Notes under the pieces: generated by a model | The model's input: the letters and a program-made list of their open reading frames with translations, nothing else | Told to the model about the DNA's origin: nothing | Databases searched by the model: none | Translations under genes and position numbers: made by a program | Assembly (NCBI GenBank): GCA_030587365.1 | Contig: JAUQZE010000027.1 | Span: 372,001-436,000, forward strand | Source of the DNA: Candidatus Freyarchaeota archaeon | Lineage (GTDB): Archaea; Asgardarchaeota; Jordiarchaeia; Jordiarchaeales; Jordiarchaeaceae | Reading direction: 5' to 3' | Length of the DNA stretch: 64,000 nt | Shown here: positions 32,277-41,478 of the stretch, one piece after another | Numbering within the stretch: position 1 is the first letter of the stretch | Layout of the letters: every line of letters starts with the position of its first letter

Positions 32277-33224
32277 TTACTCTTTTCTCCAGCAGAGCTT
32301 CGAGTAGAGGACTAATCCTATGATGAAAATCGCTAAGGATACTATTATTGTTAGGGCTAATTGAGTTACTTCAAGCGGGTTGTAACCAGCGGTGTTTATT
32401 CCTTCTACAAGATAGACGATTGAAGAGCTGATTGAGGAGAGCGGAAAGATCCTTGAGAAACTTTGGAGTACCGAGGGGAGATAATTATAGGGAATAAATA
32501 AACCTGATATAAAGGCTCCTAATGTGGCTATTCCAACTCCCGTCATGATAGCCCCTTGTATATTCTTGATCAGGGTTCCTATGATAAGGCCGATTCCAGT
32601 CGATGCAAGGATTGCTAGTAGAAAAAGACCGACGATTTGCAGTACTACAAATGCGCTAACGGTAGACTGAGCCCCAATCGTAAAGCCAATCAGTATGACC
32701 GAAGCTACATTTATGACTGAGATTCCAGTCGATGAAAGGATTGCCAGCATAAAATAGTCGCTGAACTCCAGCGGAAATCCAACTGCAAGCATAAGAAGAC
32801 GACTGATTTCCGGCGTTCCCAATCCAGCTACAGTAACGGAAAACCGAGCCCCAATTGCGAAGCCAATTAATAAGACCAAAACTGCGGCTAGGACTGAGAA
32901 AACTGAAAACGCAGCGAGTCTACCAACAAAGTCCCTCCATGGGCTTACCGGCATCGACTTCAGTTTTGAGAGCATGCCTCTTTCCCTGTCTTCGGCTATA
33001 TTCGCAGGAAGAGTAGCCATACCCGCGATCATAAATGTAAAAATTATATATGAGACAGTATACGAACCCCTTACACTCGGTAACGCATAGGCTGAACTAA
33101 ACACAAAAACGAAGCCACTCAACAGGAGCCATAAGATTGGCCATGCGACATTCCAGAATAGTACGATCTTCAACCTCAAGAGTTCCTTAAGAGTTCTACT
33201 ATAAGTGGCTACTATCTGACCCAT
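32277..33224 (-). CDS. ABC-2 type transporter permease
   Basis: This 315-residue membrane protein has six or more spans (KIVLFWNVAWPILWLLLSGF; VSYIIFTFMIAGMATLPANI; FSVFSVLAAVLVLLIGFAIG; IVGLFLLAILASTGIGLIIG; LALTIIVSLAIFIIGLVLY). AEDRERGMLSKLKSMPVSPW is the usual ABC-2 coupling segment. It ends the ABC pair, with 11 bases to the ATPase gene. It likely exports a drug, lipid or polysaccharide; the substrate is unknown. Confidence 0.85.
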   Translation of the reverse strand: MGQIVATYSRTLKELLRLKIVLFWNVAWPILWLLLSGFVFVFSSAYALPSVRGSYTVSYIIFTFMIAGMATLPANIAEDRERGMLSKLKSMPVSPWRDFVGRLAAFSVFSVLAAVLVLLIGFAIGARFSVTVAGLGTPEISRLLMLAVGFPLEFSDYFMLAILSSTGISVINVASVILIGFTIGAQSTVSAFVVLQIVGLFLLAILASTGIGLIIGTLIKNIQGAIMTGVGIATLGAFISGLFIPYNYLPSVLQSFSRIFPLSSISSSIVYLVEGINTAGYNPLEVTQLALTIIVSLAIFIIGLVLYSKLCWRKE

Positions 33225-33235
33225 AGAAATTCACC

Positions 33236-34168
33236 TCACTGTAATGACTTCTGGGTTAACTTGAAGAAGACATCCTCAAGCGTCGGTTTCACGGTTTCAA
33301 TCCTAATTACTTTACATCCAATCTCGTCAAGCTTTCTTACAATGTTAGGAGTTTCCTCCTCCGTATTCTCAGCGTAGACCCTGTACCCCACATCGGTTTC
33401 CAGCAGCTTCTTTCCTTTGCTAAAGCCGCTCAGTACATCCGAGACTTTCTTGTTCTTTGTCGCAGTTTCTATGTTTATCACGTTGACAAGGCCGCTCGAT
33501 TTCTTGAGTTTCTCAGGTTCATCTTCAGCTATGATCTTGCCCTTGTCCATAAGGCCAACCCTTGAGGCTACCTCAGCATCCGAACCAATATGGGTGGTTA
33601 ACAGGATGGTAATTCCTTCTCCACTGAGATCACTAAGCACACCAAGAAATTCTCTTCTGGCTGACGGATCCAAACCGGTAGTCGGCTCATCCAGAATGGA
33701 TAACCTTATGGAGGGGAATAGCGCAGTCGCCACTTCCAATCTCTTTCTCATACCACCTGAATACTTAGAAACTCTCTTATCCGCATCCTCGGAAAGCCCA
33801 AACTTGTCTAACAGTCCATCAACAAGTTTCTTCGCCTCATTTTTTGGGTATCCGAGAAGCCCTGCAAAGTACATCAGGTTCTCTCTGCCACTAAGCACTG
33901 TAGACGAGAAACTCTCTTGAGGAATGTATGCCATAAGTTCCTTTGCTTCTTCAGGTGTTTTACCGAAAATCTCTACTTTCCCGCTAGTTGGCGTTCTCAC
34001 CGAGGCTATGATGGAGGTGAGCGTCGTCTTCCCTGAGCCGTTGGGTCCCATGAGTGCATAGAATTCGCCTTCTTTTATCCTTAGATCTACCCCTCTGAGA
34101 ACCTCAACCTCTCCGTACTTCTTTGTCAGACGCTGAACAATGACAGAATCCGTTTTCTTCCCTTTCAT
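33236..34168 (-). CDS. ABC transporter ATP-binding protein
   Basis: This 310-residue ATPase has Walker A ALMGPNGSGKTTLTS, the signature YSGGMRKRLEVAT, Walker B LSILDEPTTGLDPSA and the H-loop TTHIGSD. The 80-residue C-terminal domain (VGYRVYAENTEEETPNIVRK) is typical of DrrA/CcmA-like exporters with regulatory tails. It pairs with the permease gene just downstream. Its promoter lies in the 34.2 kb region, where a TATA-like TTATATATAA is visible on the minus strand. Confidence 0.88.
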   Translation of the reverse strand: MKGKKTDSVIVQRLTKKYGEVEVLRGVDLRIKEGEFYALMGPNGSGKTTLTSIIASVRTPTSGKVEIFGKTPEEAKELMAYIPQESFSSTVLSGRENLMYFAGLLGYPKNEAKKLVDGLLDKFGLSEDADKRVSKYSGGMRKRLEVATALFPSIRLSILDEPTTGLDPSARREFLGVLSDLSGEGITILLTTHIGSDAEVASRVGLMDKGKIIAEDEPEKLKKSSGLVNVINIETATKNKKVSDVLSGFSKGKKLLETDVGYRVYAENTEEETPNIVRKLDEIGCKVIRIETVKPTLEDVFFKLTQKSLQ

Positions 34169-34854
34169 GATTTAGATTCCACCCACCCTTCCTTTGTTTG
34201 GTGGAGATAATTTTACTTTCACGGAGGTTATATATAAATTTTAATTTTTGACTGCTCTGTTTCTATTCTACCTCCTCAACATCCCGTTTCAGTTTCTTCC
34301 AACTATATTTTTAAATCGAGCCAAAATTATTGTTGACCTTTTTTTGAATTTTTACCTTATTAAGTTTATTGATTAGTGCTTCTTTTCCCTCCTCGGTTTC
34401 CCAGAGTACCTTTTTTATGGGTTCGAATACTCTGTCCTGAAGAGTGAATGGGGAATTAAGGTATCTTCTGCCAGAATTTTTGAAAAAAAGGTACTTAGTC
34501 CTATAAGAGTCTTGTCTTGAAGACCTTTTTCATAATATTCAAGTACAAATGAGCTAAATCACTTAATCCTATTTCGTTCGATATTTTCGTGGTTTTTATG
34601 CCCTAAATGAGAGGTAGAACCCCGATTCCCACACACGGCTAGTTTCATCCCCTCCTCATTTAACGAACCCTTTAAAATGTATCCTATCTTCATGTAACCC
34701 TAAAGAATTTAAGACAAAAAATCTTTTAAGTACCTTATATAAGTGAAATTAGAAATAATAGTTCGGATGATCTAATTTGGAATAGTATAAGAACCTGGTT
34801 CGGATAAATTTATACACCATTGGTCACAATTAATTGGTTTGGGGCGTATTGTAA
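34169..34854. other. Spacer with ABC promoter and decayed gene
   Basis: This spacer of about 690 bases holds the TATA-rich promoter of the ABC operon near 34226-34238, the decayed gene at 34312-34693, and a TATA-like AAATTTATACACC at about 34806 before the HEAT-repeat gene. Nothing else is seen. Confidence 0.45.
34312..34693 (-). pseudogene. Decayed gene broken across several frames
   Basis: A gene-like start is present: ATG 34693 with TTTAGGG upstream and TATATAAGG before it. It gives MKIGYILKGSLNEEGMKLAV then stops after about 45 codons. A second frame continues with SNEIGLSDLAHLYLNIMKKV, and a third with YLNSPFTLQDRVFEPIKKVL down to a TAA at 34312. Together they look like one protein of about 125 residues with two frameshifts. 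No family was recognised. Confidence 0.35.
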
Positions 34855-35748
34855 ATGGGAAGACTTGAGCCGAATGCGGGAAAGATATTAAAAATGATGG
34901 AAAAGAAAGATGTTGAGGGGCTAGTAGATGCCTTAATACAGGTTTCCAAGCCTGATTACACGAGACTGTTTGGCAGAAAAATGGCAGAGTGTATCACGGA
35001 GGAGCTTATTAGGATAGGGAAACCAGCAGTTAGCCCACTGATTAGTGCTCTGTATTCTTCACACTTTGATGCTCGAGAGTATGTTGCAGAGGCTCTGGGA
35101 AAGATAGGAGAACCCGCGGTGAACCCTCTTCTCTGGGAGCTAAGGAGTAGAAATAAATATGTTCGGGAGTATGCAGTAAAGATCCTTGGGCAGATATGTG
35201 ATAAGAGGGTAGTGGAACCCCTGATACAAGCACTAAATGATAAAAGTAGCGGGGTTCGAGATAAAGCGGCTTGGGCTCTTGGAGAGTTAGGGAATAAGAA
35301 GGCAGTGAAACCCTTAATACAAGTGCTAAACGCTTATCCCGATATGCGAGGTGTAACGATTGAGGCTCTGGGAAAGATAGGGGACGCTAGGGCGGTGAAA
35401 CCACTAATAAGTGCACTAGATGATGAATACCCACCGGTTCGAAGGTGTGCAGCCTGGGCACTTGGAAGGATAGGAGATGAGAAGGCGGTAGAACCACTCT
35501 TTCGAGTTATAAGCGATGGCAAGGTTTATCTAGCATGCCCTAAATCCATGGGAGAAGAATTCGTTAGACGCCAACGAGTGCTAGACGAACAGGTGGATAC
35601 CGTATTGGCCGCAGCAGAAGCTCTGGGTACGATGGGTAAACTCACAATAAAACCCCTCATAAAAGCACTAGGGAAGGATGATCCATCTTCTCGGGACACT
35701 GCTGAGTGGACCCTAGAGCAGGTCAAGGAGAGAACGCGTGGAAAATGA
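34855..35748 (+). CDS. HEAT-repeat (PBS-lyase-type) protein
   Basis: This 297-residue protein consists of HEAT repeats of the PBS-lyase kind. Seven or so are visible, each 31 residues, for example SGVRDKAAWALGELGNKKAV, RGVTIEALGKIGDARAV and PPVRRCAAWALGRIGDEKAV. Such alpha-solenoids scaffold proteins or hold cofactors. It starts at ATG 34855, about 15-20 bases after the predicted transcript start, with little ribosome site. It is larger than, but related in type to, the protein at 25991. No catalytic domain is attached. Confidence 0.85.
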   Translation: MGRLEPNAGKILKMMEKKDVEGLVDALIQVSKPDYTRLFGRKMAECITEELIRIGKPAVSPLISALYSSHFDAREYVAEALGKIGEPAVNPLLWELRSRNKYVREYAVKILGQICDKRVVEPLIQALNDKSSGVRDKAAWALGELGNKKAVKPLIQVLNAYPDMRGVTIEALGKIGDARAVKPLISALDDEYPPVRRCAAWALGRIGDEKAVEPLFRVISDGKVYLACPKSMGEEFVRRQRVLDEQVDTVLAAAEALGTMGKLTIKPLIKALGKDDPSSRDTAEWTLEQVKERTRGK

Positions 35749-36177
35749 TAAGAGGCCAAAAGTATATAACATGGACTTAGCTCACTCCGCTCGCTTAAAT
35801 ACTTTACACTTCGAAGCTTGGGAACCTTAGGCGATATTGGCTTGGAGGTAAAGTATGCTAGAACATATAAGTTATGAGGTAAAGGACTGGGTGTTCTAGA
35901 TAAATTCCAGATGGTATTTCACGCTTCTTCTTGGCTACGAGTGACTTGGACATTAATCCAACCTTTCACTAGTTATACTTATGGTTTTTAGGCTATTTGT
36001 TACTTTCTTACCAATTCTATTCTGGTTTCGACACACGGGTAAAGGCTGGTAAGAAATCGAATTGTTGCGAAAACGAAGGAATCTAATTACTCGTTCCTAT
36101 AAAAATTAGTTTGGTTCATAAATTGATTGAGGGGAGAGGACGAACTTACCTCTTTCATCGATATTTAAACCAGTAGC
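35749..36177. other. Spacer with degenerate copy of the MNT upstream region
   Basis: About 430 bases without a gene. Bases 35950-36011 resemble 36849-36913, the start and upstream region of the MNT-like gene (shared AGTTATACT, ATGGTTTT, GGCTATTT and CTTTCTTAC blocks). A short minus frame starting there soon ends. It appears to be the relic of a second copy of the module. Confidence 0.4.
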
Positions 36178-36550
36178 TTATAATTTTTCAAAAACATCAG
36201 ATAATAAGTTAATATCTTCGTCTAATCGTTCCTTTGTGATAGTATAAGGTGGTATGGGTTTTAGATACCTAACTATTCTGCTGTCGTTATAGAGCTGATT
36301 ATAGTCCCCCCAACAGGAAGGGATGTGTCGCGAAACCATTTTTAAGACAGGTAATATGATCGTCAGGATGTGCTTCTTGGGCATCTAACTTTCGTGCAAA
36401 ATATGCGTGTACATAATGGTAAGCAGTATAGAACACAACTACTATACCCCAGTCTGGGTAGGTTTCAGCATGAGGCTTATTTACAAATATTTCATTTAAA
36501 AAGTTTTTATTATATTCAGCTTTTCCTAGGTGCTGCTTCTCTGAAGGCAT
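36178..36550 (-). pseudogene. HEPN-like toxin gene with a frameshift in a G run
   Basis: Two overlapping frames make one protein. The first (ATG 36550) reads FLNEIFVNKPHAETYPDWGI, VVVFYTAYHYVHAYFARK, then stops after FLLGGL. The second resumes with WGDYNQLYNDSRIVRYLKPI and continues to 36178. The switch lies in a TTGGGGGGAC run. The helical layout with YxxLxxxSRxxRY resembles HEPN-domain proteins, the RNase or companion half of MNT/HEPN toxin-antitoxin pairs. The partner gene is immediately upstream. The break may be a real mutation, phase variation or a homopolymer error. Confidence 0.5.
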
Positions 36551-36563
36551 AAGAATAACGTTC

Positions 36564-36851
36564 CTACTTATTGTATATTCTCTCACTTCCTGATGGTAGA
36601 TTTTGATAAAGTTCGGGGTATTTCGGAATTACTAGGAAATCAAAGCGAAGATCAGGGAACGTTTCCAAGAGCTTACCTTCAGCTTCAAACACTTTCCGCT
36701 CAGTGCTGCGTTCATTGTTACTTATAACCGTCCAGATATCTAGAATCTCATTATGAGTTGTAACGTAAACTTCCTCCACCTCTGGTATATTTGAAACCAG
36801 TTCCGTGAAAAAGTTTAAAGCAATGCTTCTCGGTTCAAATAACTTGGTCAT
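36564..36851 (-). CDS. MNT-like (minimal nucleotidyltransferase-fold) protein
   Basis: This 95-residue protein starts at ATG 36851 with GAGGTTG upstream. It has the beta-alpha-beta pattern of small nucleotidyltransferase-like proteins: VEEVYVTTHNEILDIWTVIS, then FDFLVIPKYPELYQNLPSG. The catalytic GS...DxD motif is missing, so it is probably a degenerate, non-catalytic type. It lies just upstream of the HEPN-like frames, as in MNT/HEPN toxin-antitoxin operons. The assignment rests on size, fold pattern and gene order. Confidence 0.5.
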   Translation of the reverse strand: MTKLFEPRSIALNFFTELVSNIPEVEEVYVTTHNEILDIWTVISNNERSTERKVFEAEGKLLETFPDLRFDFLVIPKYPELYQNLPSGSERIYNK

Positions 36852-36872
36852 TAATTCAACCTCTCACTTTTT

Positions 36873-36962
36873 TAGTTATACTCATGGTTTTCGGCTATTT
36901 ATCGCTTTCTTACAAAGATTTTAGCAAGAAAGCCCAACTCTTCAAGGATAGGGATGAATTAC
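36873..36962. repeat. Direct-repeat segment plus degenerate IS605-type hairpin
   Basis: The segment TTAGTTATACTCATGG...CTTTCTTAC at 36873-36913 repeats one at 35969-36011. It is followed by GCAAGAAAGCCC...AGGGATGAAT at 36924-36960, which resembles the left hairpin of the GC-rich relic at 2621-2655 (GCGAGAAAGTCCCC...GGGGATGAAT). The relationship is imperfect, so this may be an old element end. Confidence 0.35.
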
Positions 36963-37125
36963 ACGGAGTTTAATTACTAAAAAATAGAAACGAAAACCAC
37001 CACCCTAAGCAGAAACCTAATACGAAACCCTAAGATGCTATAATGAGGCAATAAGAATAAAAGAATAAACTAAGCCTAAATACCCATTCTGATAATAGGC
37101 CGCCTCAACCCCAACATGAAATCTT

Positions 37126-39492
37126 CTACATGGTTTTTTCCAAAAGTTCTGAACCGATGGTGGGTAAATTGCGTAGCTCTTCTGTGAACTCTTTTATCAT
37201 GTTGCCGAACTTTTTGCCCTCCGACGCTGAGACGCTTTCCAGCCTTAGCCTCTTTGGATTGATTCCTATTGATTTAAGCATCTCCTTTAGAACCTCTACC
37301 CTGCGCTTTGTTTTCAGGAACCCGGTTCTGTAGTGGCAGTCTTGGGGGTAGCATCCCATTATGAGTACGCCGTCCGCCCCCTTCTCAAGGGCTTCAAGTA
37401 CAAATTGTGGGTTCACTCTTCCGCTGCACATTACCCATATTGGTCTTATGTTGGTGGGGTATTTTACCTTGTTTAGTCCTGCGGTGTCTGCGGCTTCGTA
37501 TGCGCAGTAATTGCAGAGAAACGCTATTATGAGTGGGTACTCCTTCTTCTCCTTAAGGGCGGTGTCTATCTGACTAATTATCTGGGCGTCTGTGGATATT
37601 GGAATCTGTAGCGCTCCTGATGGACAGGCTGCTGCACATGCACCGCAACCCTCGCAGCCAGCTGCGCTTATGTTTACCCCTTCTTTGCTGACGGAGATTA
37701 TGCCTCTGTCGCAAGCGGTCTCACATATGCCGCATTTGTAGCATTCTTCGGGGTCTATGACTGGGACGTAGGGTTCGATTTCTACCTCGCCCTTTGAGAG
37801 CAAACCGGCAACCTTTGCCGCTGCGGCTCCGGCTTGTGAGACGCTGTCTTGTATGTCTTTGGGGCTTTGGGCGCATCCTGCGACATAAATTCCCGGTGTC
37901 TGGGTTTCAACGGGTCTTAGTTTGGGGTGGCGTTCAAGAATGAAACCGTCGCTGCTTAGGGGGATTCCAATATTTGAGAGGAGCTTCTCTTGTTCTTTGG
38001 GGGGGGATAAGCCTATGGAGAGAACTACGAGGTCTGCTTCAACCTCTACTGGGTGTCCCATTAGGGTGTCTTCTGCTCTTACTATGAGGTTCTTGGTTTT
38101 GGGGTTTTCGATTATCTTGCTGACTCTTCCTCTAATGAATCGGATTCTGTACTCACTTAGGGCGTCTTGGTAAGCTTCCTCGAATCCCTTACCGAAAGTT
38201 CTCATATCCTGATAAAAGACGTAGACCTCTGATTCTTGTAAGTGGTCTTTTACTTCTTTGGCTTCTTTCACGGCGTAGGTGCAGCAAACCCGGGAGCAGT
38301 ACGGTTTACCGATGCTTTCATCTCTGGAACCAACACACTGGACAAAGACGACTTTTTTTGGTGGTATACCATCTGATGGTCTAACGATGTCTCCTAGTGT
38401 GGGTCCGGAGGGGCAGAACATTCTTTCCAGTTCTAGGCTTGTGATTACGTTATCGAATCTGCCGTAGCCGTAATTGTCCTTGATTGTGGGGTCGAAGGGG
38501 TCGAAGCCTGTGGCAATAATTATTGCGCCGAAGGTGTTCTCAATTATCTCTTCTTTCTGGTTCAGGTCTATTGCTTCCCGGTTGCAGACGGCTTCGCAGT
38601 TTCGGCAGCCCACGCAGTGTTCCGGGTCAATGGTGTAGATTGTGGGTGTGGCTTGGGGGAAGGGCATATAAACGGCTTTTCTCATTCCCAGTCCGCAGTC
38701 AAATTCGCTGGGAACCTCTATTGGGCAGTAGTCGGCGCAGATTCCGCAGCCCGTGCACTCCTCCTCCTTAACGAATCTGGGTTTTTTTCTTATCTGGACT
38801 TTGAAATTGCCTATCCAGCCGGATACACTCTCTACTTCTGCGTATGTGATTAGCTTAATATTGGGGTGTCTATTCGCTTCCACCATTAGGGGGGCTAGTA
38901 TACATATGCTGCAGTCGTGGTAGGGGAAAACTTTGTCCAGCTGACCCATGTGGCCTCCTATGCTGGGATTCTTTTCCACTAGGTAAACCTCGTATCCCAT
39001 GTCTGCCAGATTGAGAGAAGCTGTTATCCCGGCGACTCCTCCCCCTATCACGAGAACTTTCTTTTCTACGGGCACCGTGTGTTTGGGTTGTGGCTGCATG
39101 AGCCGGGCTCTTTCGATGGCCATTTTTATAAGGTCTTCCGCCTTATTGGTCGCCCTTGTGTTATTCCCCTTATGAACCCAGGAACACTGTTCCCTAATGT
39201 TGGCAATCACTAATAGATACTTGTTTAGTCCAGCCTCCTCTAGGGTTTCGCGGAAGAGTTTTTCATGAAGTTTGGGCGTGCAGGAGGCAACAACAACCCT
39301 TTCCAATTTTTCCTCTTTTATCTTATCACCTATAATCTTGAGACCGGGATCGGAGCACATGTAAGTGTAATCTTCAACATAAACATTCGGTAACTTTTTT
39401 AATGATTCAACAAGATCGGGCATGTTAACTACGCCAGCAATGTTCGAACCGCAATGGCATATGAACACTCCGACCTTGAGGTTTTCAGACAT
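37126..39492 (-). CDS. hdrA: HdrA fused to an MvhD-type domain
   Basis: This 788-residue flavoprotein starts at ATG 39492, nine bases after AAGGTG. The HdrA part has N-terminal CHCG, the FAD-binding VLVIGGGVAGITASLNLADM, GGHMGQLDK, ferredoxin clusters CTGCGICADYCP and CVGCRNCEAVC, and near the C-terminus CYKCGICETAC and CEGCGACAAACP. The last 130 residues are MvhD-like: FLCNYCAYEAADTAG, RPIWVMCSGRVNPQFVLEAL, MGCYPQDCHYRTG. HdrA is the electron-bifurcating flavin subunit of heterodisulfide-reductase complexes and MvhD links it to a hydrogenase or other donor. Fusion removes the need for a separate mvhD gene. No hdrB/hdrC lies in the window. It shares a promoter block with the polyferredoxin. 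Confidence 0.92.
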   Translation of the reverse strand: MSENLKVGVFICHCGSNIAGVVNMPDLVESLKKLPNVYVEDYTYMCSDPGLKIIGDKIKEEKLERVVVASCTPKLHEKLFRETLEEAGLNKYLLVIANIREQCSWVHKGNNTRATNKAEDLIKMAIERARLMQPQPKHTVPVEKKVLVIGGGVAGITASLNLADMGYEVYLVEKNPSIGGHMGQLDKVFPYHDCSICILAPLMVEANRHPNIKLITYAEVESVSGWIGNFKVQIRKKPRFVKEEECTGCGICADYCPIEVPSEFDCGLGMRKAVYMPFPQATPTIYTIDPEHCVGCRNCEAVCNREAIDLNQKEEIIENTFGAIIIATGFDPFDPTIKDNYGYGRFDNVITSLELERMFCPSGPTLGDIVRPSDGIPPKKVVFVQCVGSRDESIGKPYCSRVCCTYAVKEAKEVKDHLQESEVYVFYQDMRTFGKGFEEAYQDALSEYRIRFIRGRVSKIIENPKTKNLIVRAEDTLMGHPVEVEADLVVLSIGLSPPKEQEKLLSNIGIPLSSDGFILERHPKLRPVETQTPGIYVAGCAQSPKDIQDSVSQAGAAAAKVAGLLSKGEVEIEPYVPVIDPEECYKCGICETACDRGIISVSKEGVNISAAGCEGCGACAAACPSGALQIPISTDAQIISQIDTALKEKKEYPLIIAFLCNYCAYEAADTAGLNKVKYPTNIRPIWVMCSGRVNPQFVLEALEKGADGVLIMGCYPQDCHYRTGFLKTKRRVEVLKEMLKSIGINPKRLRLESVSASEGKKFGNMIKEFTEELRNLPTIGSELLEKTM

Positions 39493-39577
39493 TATTTTTT
39501 GCACCTTCTTAGAGACCAAGAGGCGGTGCCAGAAAAAATCGCAACCCAAACTCGTACTTCCAAGAAACGGTAATTAA

Positions 39578-39611
39578 TCTCATTTATAAACTTTCCACCA
39601 AAATTATCCGC
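39578..39611 (-). promoter_or_regulatory. hdrA promoter, shared block with the polyferredoxin gene
   Basis: Plus-strand TCTCATTTATAAA, CTTTCCAC and ATCCGC occur with the same spacing as at 32071-32104. The TATA element would place the transcript start near 39557, giving a 65-base leader. The upstream part (GCGGAT on the minus strand) is beyond normal BRE length, so a regulator site is likely. Confidence 0.65.
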
Positions 39612-39854
39612 ACATTCCAACTAACAAAAAGCGTTCTCAGAGCCAACCACCAAACTCCGCGCACATCCCCTGACTGTATTGAAAATGCTCGAACCCTACG
39701 TTTATTATATGGGGGCAGTTCGTGACCTTAATAATCACAAAAAGAGTATATCCTGCCCTATTAGATGGTTGACTGATGTATTTTTGCATTTAAACTAATT
39801 ACATAAATTTTTTAATCATTAAATTTTGGTGTCGTAATGAGTTGAGTTTTTGTC

Positions 39855-40286
39855 TTATCCTTTGATTTTTCTTAGGACGACGCAGTTTTCTATGCTTATC
39901 ACGCCTTGTATCCCCCTCACTTTTTCTATGAATTCGTTCATTTCTGTGAGGCTGCTGACATGGACCTTCATGTTTATTCCGCATCCTCCAGTCATGAGGT
40001 TGGCTTCTTCTACCTCTTCTAGTTTGGTGATCTTGTCTACTATTTCATTCACCCTGTGTGATGCTGGATGCACGGTTATGAATGAGGTTATTCTGTTCTC
40101 ATATATTTCGGGGTCCAGTACTATTGTAAACTTTTTAATTATTCTTTCATCGATTAATCTTTGAACTCTCTTTCTGACGGTTATCAAACTTACACCGAGT
40201 TCATCCGTAATCTCCTTGAACGATTTTCTACTATTTTCAGAAAGTATCTCAATCAGTTTCTGATCCATGTCATCAATTTTTTTCAT
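39855..40286 (-). CDS. Lrp/AsnC-family regulator
   Basis: This 143-residue protein has an N-terminal winged helix (KLIEILSENSRKSFKEITDE, then TVRKRVQRLIDERIIKKF) and a C-terminal RAM domain (SFITVHPASHRVNEIVDKIT, VEEANLMTGGCGINMKV). This is the normal size and order of Lrp/AsnC proteins, which sense amino acids or other small molecules. It lies between hdrA and a close paralogue, both pointing left. It may control the nearby redox and C1 genes. Confidence 0.9.
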   Translation of the reverse strand: MKKIDDMDQKLIEILSENSRKSFKEITDELGVSLITVRKRVQRLIDERIIKKFTIVLDPEIYENRITSFITVHPASHRVNEIVDKITKLEEVEEANLMTGGCGINMKVHVSSLTEMNEFIEKVRGIQGVISIENCVVLRKIKG

Positions 40287-40504
40287 CCTCTATACACTTC
40301 ACCCTTTTATTGAATGCGGAGCAATCCAAATGTATATACGTGGTTCTTACTTCTTATAGGATTCTCTTGACTATAAATGTATAGGTTAATCCTTGATGTG
40401 TTTTGAAAATAGGTCAATTAAAAGGTTTTTTTTGAGAATTGTTCTATTATTAGGGGAATTTTAACTTTTCACGGATCCTTTGAATTTAACCCGAGCTGAA
40501 AATT

Positions 40505-40942
40505 CTAAATAACGTTTCTTTTTAATTCTTTTAAAGCGATGCAGCTTTCTAAAGCTGTGATTGATGGTTCGCTCTGCATTTTTTCTAAAAATCTATTCAG
40601 ACTCTGTAAATCCTTTACCACAACCTTCATGTTTACTCCACACTTCCCCGACATGGCGTATGCTTCCACCACCTCAGGAAGCGTCTTAACGATTTCCTCT
40701 ACTTCTCTCTCCCTCTGATTCTGAGGGTAAGCAGTGACATAGGCAATTATAGACCTCCCGCTCTTCTCGGGGTTAAGAGCTAGTGTAAACCTCTCTATGA
40801 TTTTTTCTTCAACCAGTTTCTTAACCCTCTTCCTCACTGTGGACTCCGTTACTCCGAGTTCGTCAGCGATTTCTCTGTATGGCGTTCGGGAGTCCTTAAT
40901 TAGCTTGGTAACGATTTTTTTGTTAATCTCGTCCATTTCCAA
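40505..40942 (-). CDS. Lrp/AsnC-family regulator, second copy
   Basis: This 145-residue protein has the same winged helix and RAM layout as the one at 39855 (DSRTPYREIADELGVTEST, VEAYAMSGKCGVNMKV). I start at TTG 40942 because AAGGAGG lies eight bases upstream; an earlier TTG would place that site inside the gene. The TATA-like ATATTTATAAATT lies at 41007-41019, with a motif at 40990-41006 right next to it that could be an auto-operator. The pair probably arose by duplication. Confidence 0.9.
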   Translation of the reverse strand: MEMDEINKKIVTKLIKDSRTPYREIADELGVTESTVRKRVKKLVEEKIIERFTLALNPEKSGRSIIAYVTAYPQNQREREVEEIVKTLPEVVEAYAMSGKCGVNMKVVVKDLQSLNRFLEKMQSEPSITALESCIALKELKRNVI

Positions 40943-40989
40943 GGTTAATTCCTCCTTACCCAAAGCTTAGTTTGAATATTTTTACTCAT

Positions 40990-41006
40990 AATTACTTATT
41001 TCGGCA
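40990..41006 (-). promoter_or_regulatory. Candidate Lrp operator overlapping the lrp promoter
   Basis: The minus strand reads TGCCGAAATAAGTAATT directly downstream of the TATA element. A near match, TGCCGAAATTTGCTAATT, is at 41459-41476 upstream of the next gene. Shared sites at the two ends of one spacer suggest control of both genes by one Lrp protein. Confidence 0.35.
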
Positions 41007-41458
41007 AATTTATAAATATTTTGGAATAGAAAAGTAACTTATTTTAACATAAAATTCTGAAAACGATAATGCTAAATCCTAAAAAAGCTATGCGACTATA
41101 CTTATTATACGTTAACTGTTCTAATACTGAAAAAAAGGTAATTTCAACGATTTTACTTATTAAAAATTTCAATTCTAACGAAATCAGCACCCAAAAAACG
41201 AAAAATAGCAGAGATCAGGCGTTAAAATTTTCAAAAATAATTCTAATCGTAAAAAATGGAAAATAAAATACTATTTTAGGAAAAAATGAGTACAAAAGAA
41301 GTAAAAAAGTAGAGTAACAATGCTAATTTTTTCCTATAAACGTACCATAAGGTTTTTAAGTGCATATTTTTGGTATCGCGGGGGGAATAATTTAGGAATT
41401 ATCTTTCCCAAAAACGTACTTTTTCACAGAGATTTCGCAATAAAAATCGTATTTTAAA

Positions 41459-41478
41459 TGCCGAAATTTGCTAATTTC
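41459..41478 (+). promoter_or_regulatory. Candidate Lrp operator upstream of the 41532 gene
   Basis: TGCCGAAATTTGCTAATT includes the inverted repeat GAAATT-tgct-AATTTC. It sits upstream of a TATA-like TATTATATAG near 41492. It matches the site at 40990-41006 in the opposite direction. Confidence 0.35.

Noticed and set aside
34520..34640. LGHKNHENI as a tyrosine-recombinase remnant
   Set aside because: The short string recalls the integrase C-terminal motif, but it lies near the N-terminus of the broken frame and no Arg or Tyr catalytic context is present.
41069..41266. 65-residue frame in the lrp/C1 spacer
   Set aside because: The composition is that of AT-rich spacer DNA, there is no ribosome site, and it overlaps no known domain.
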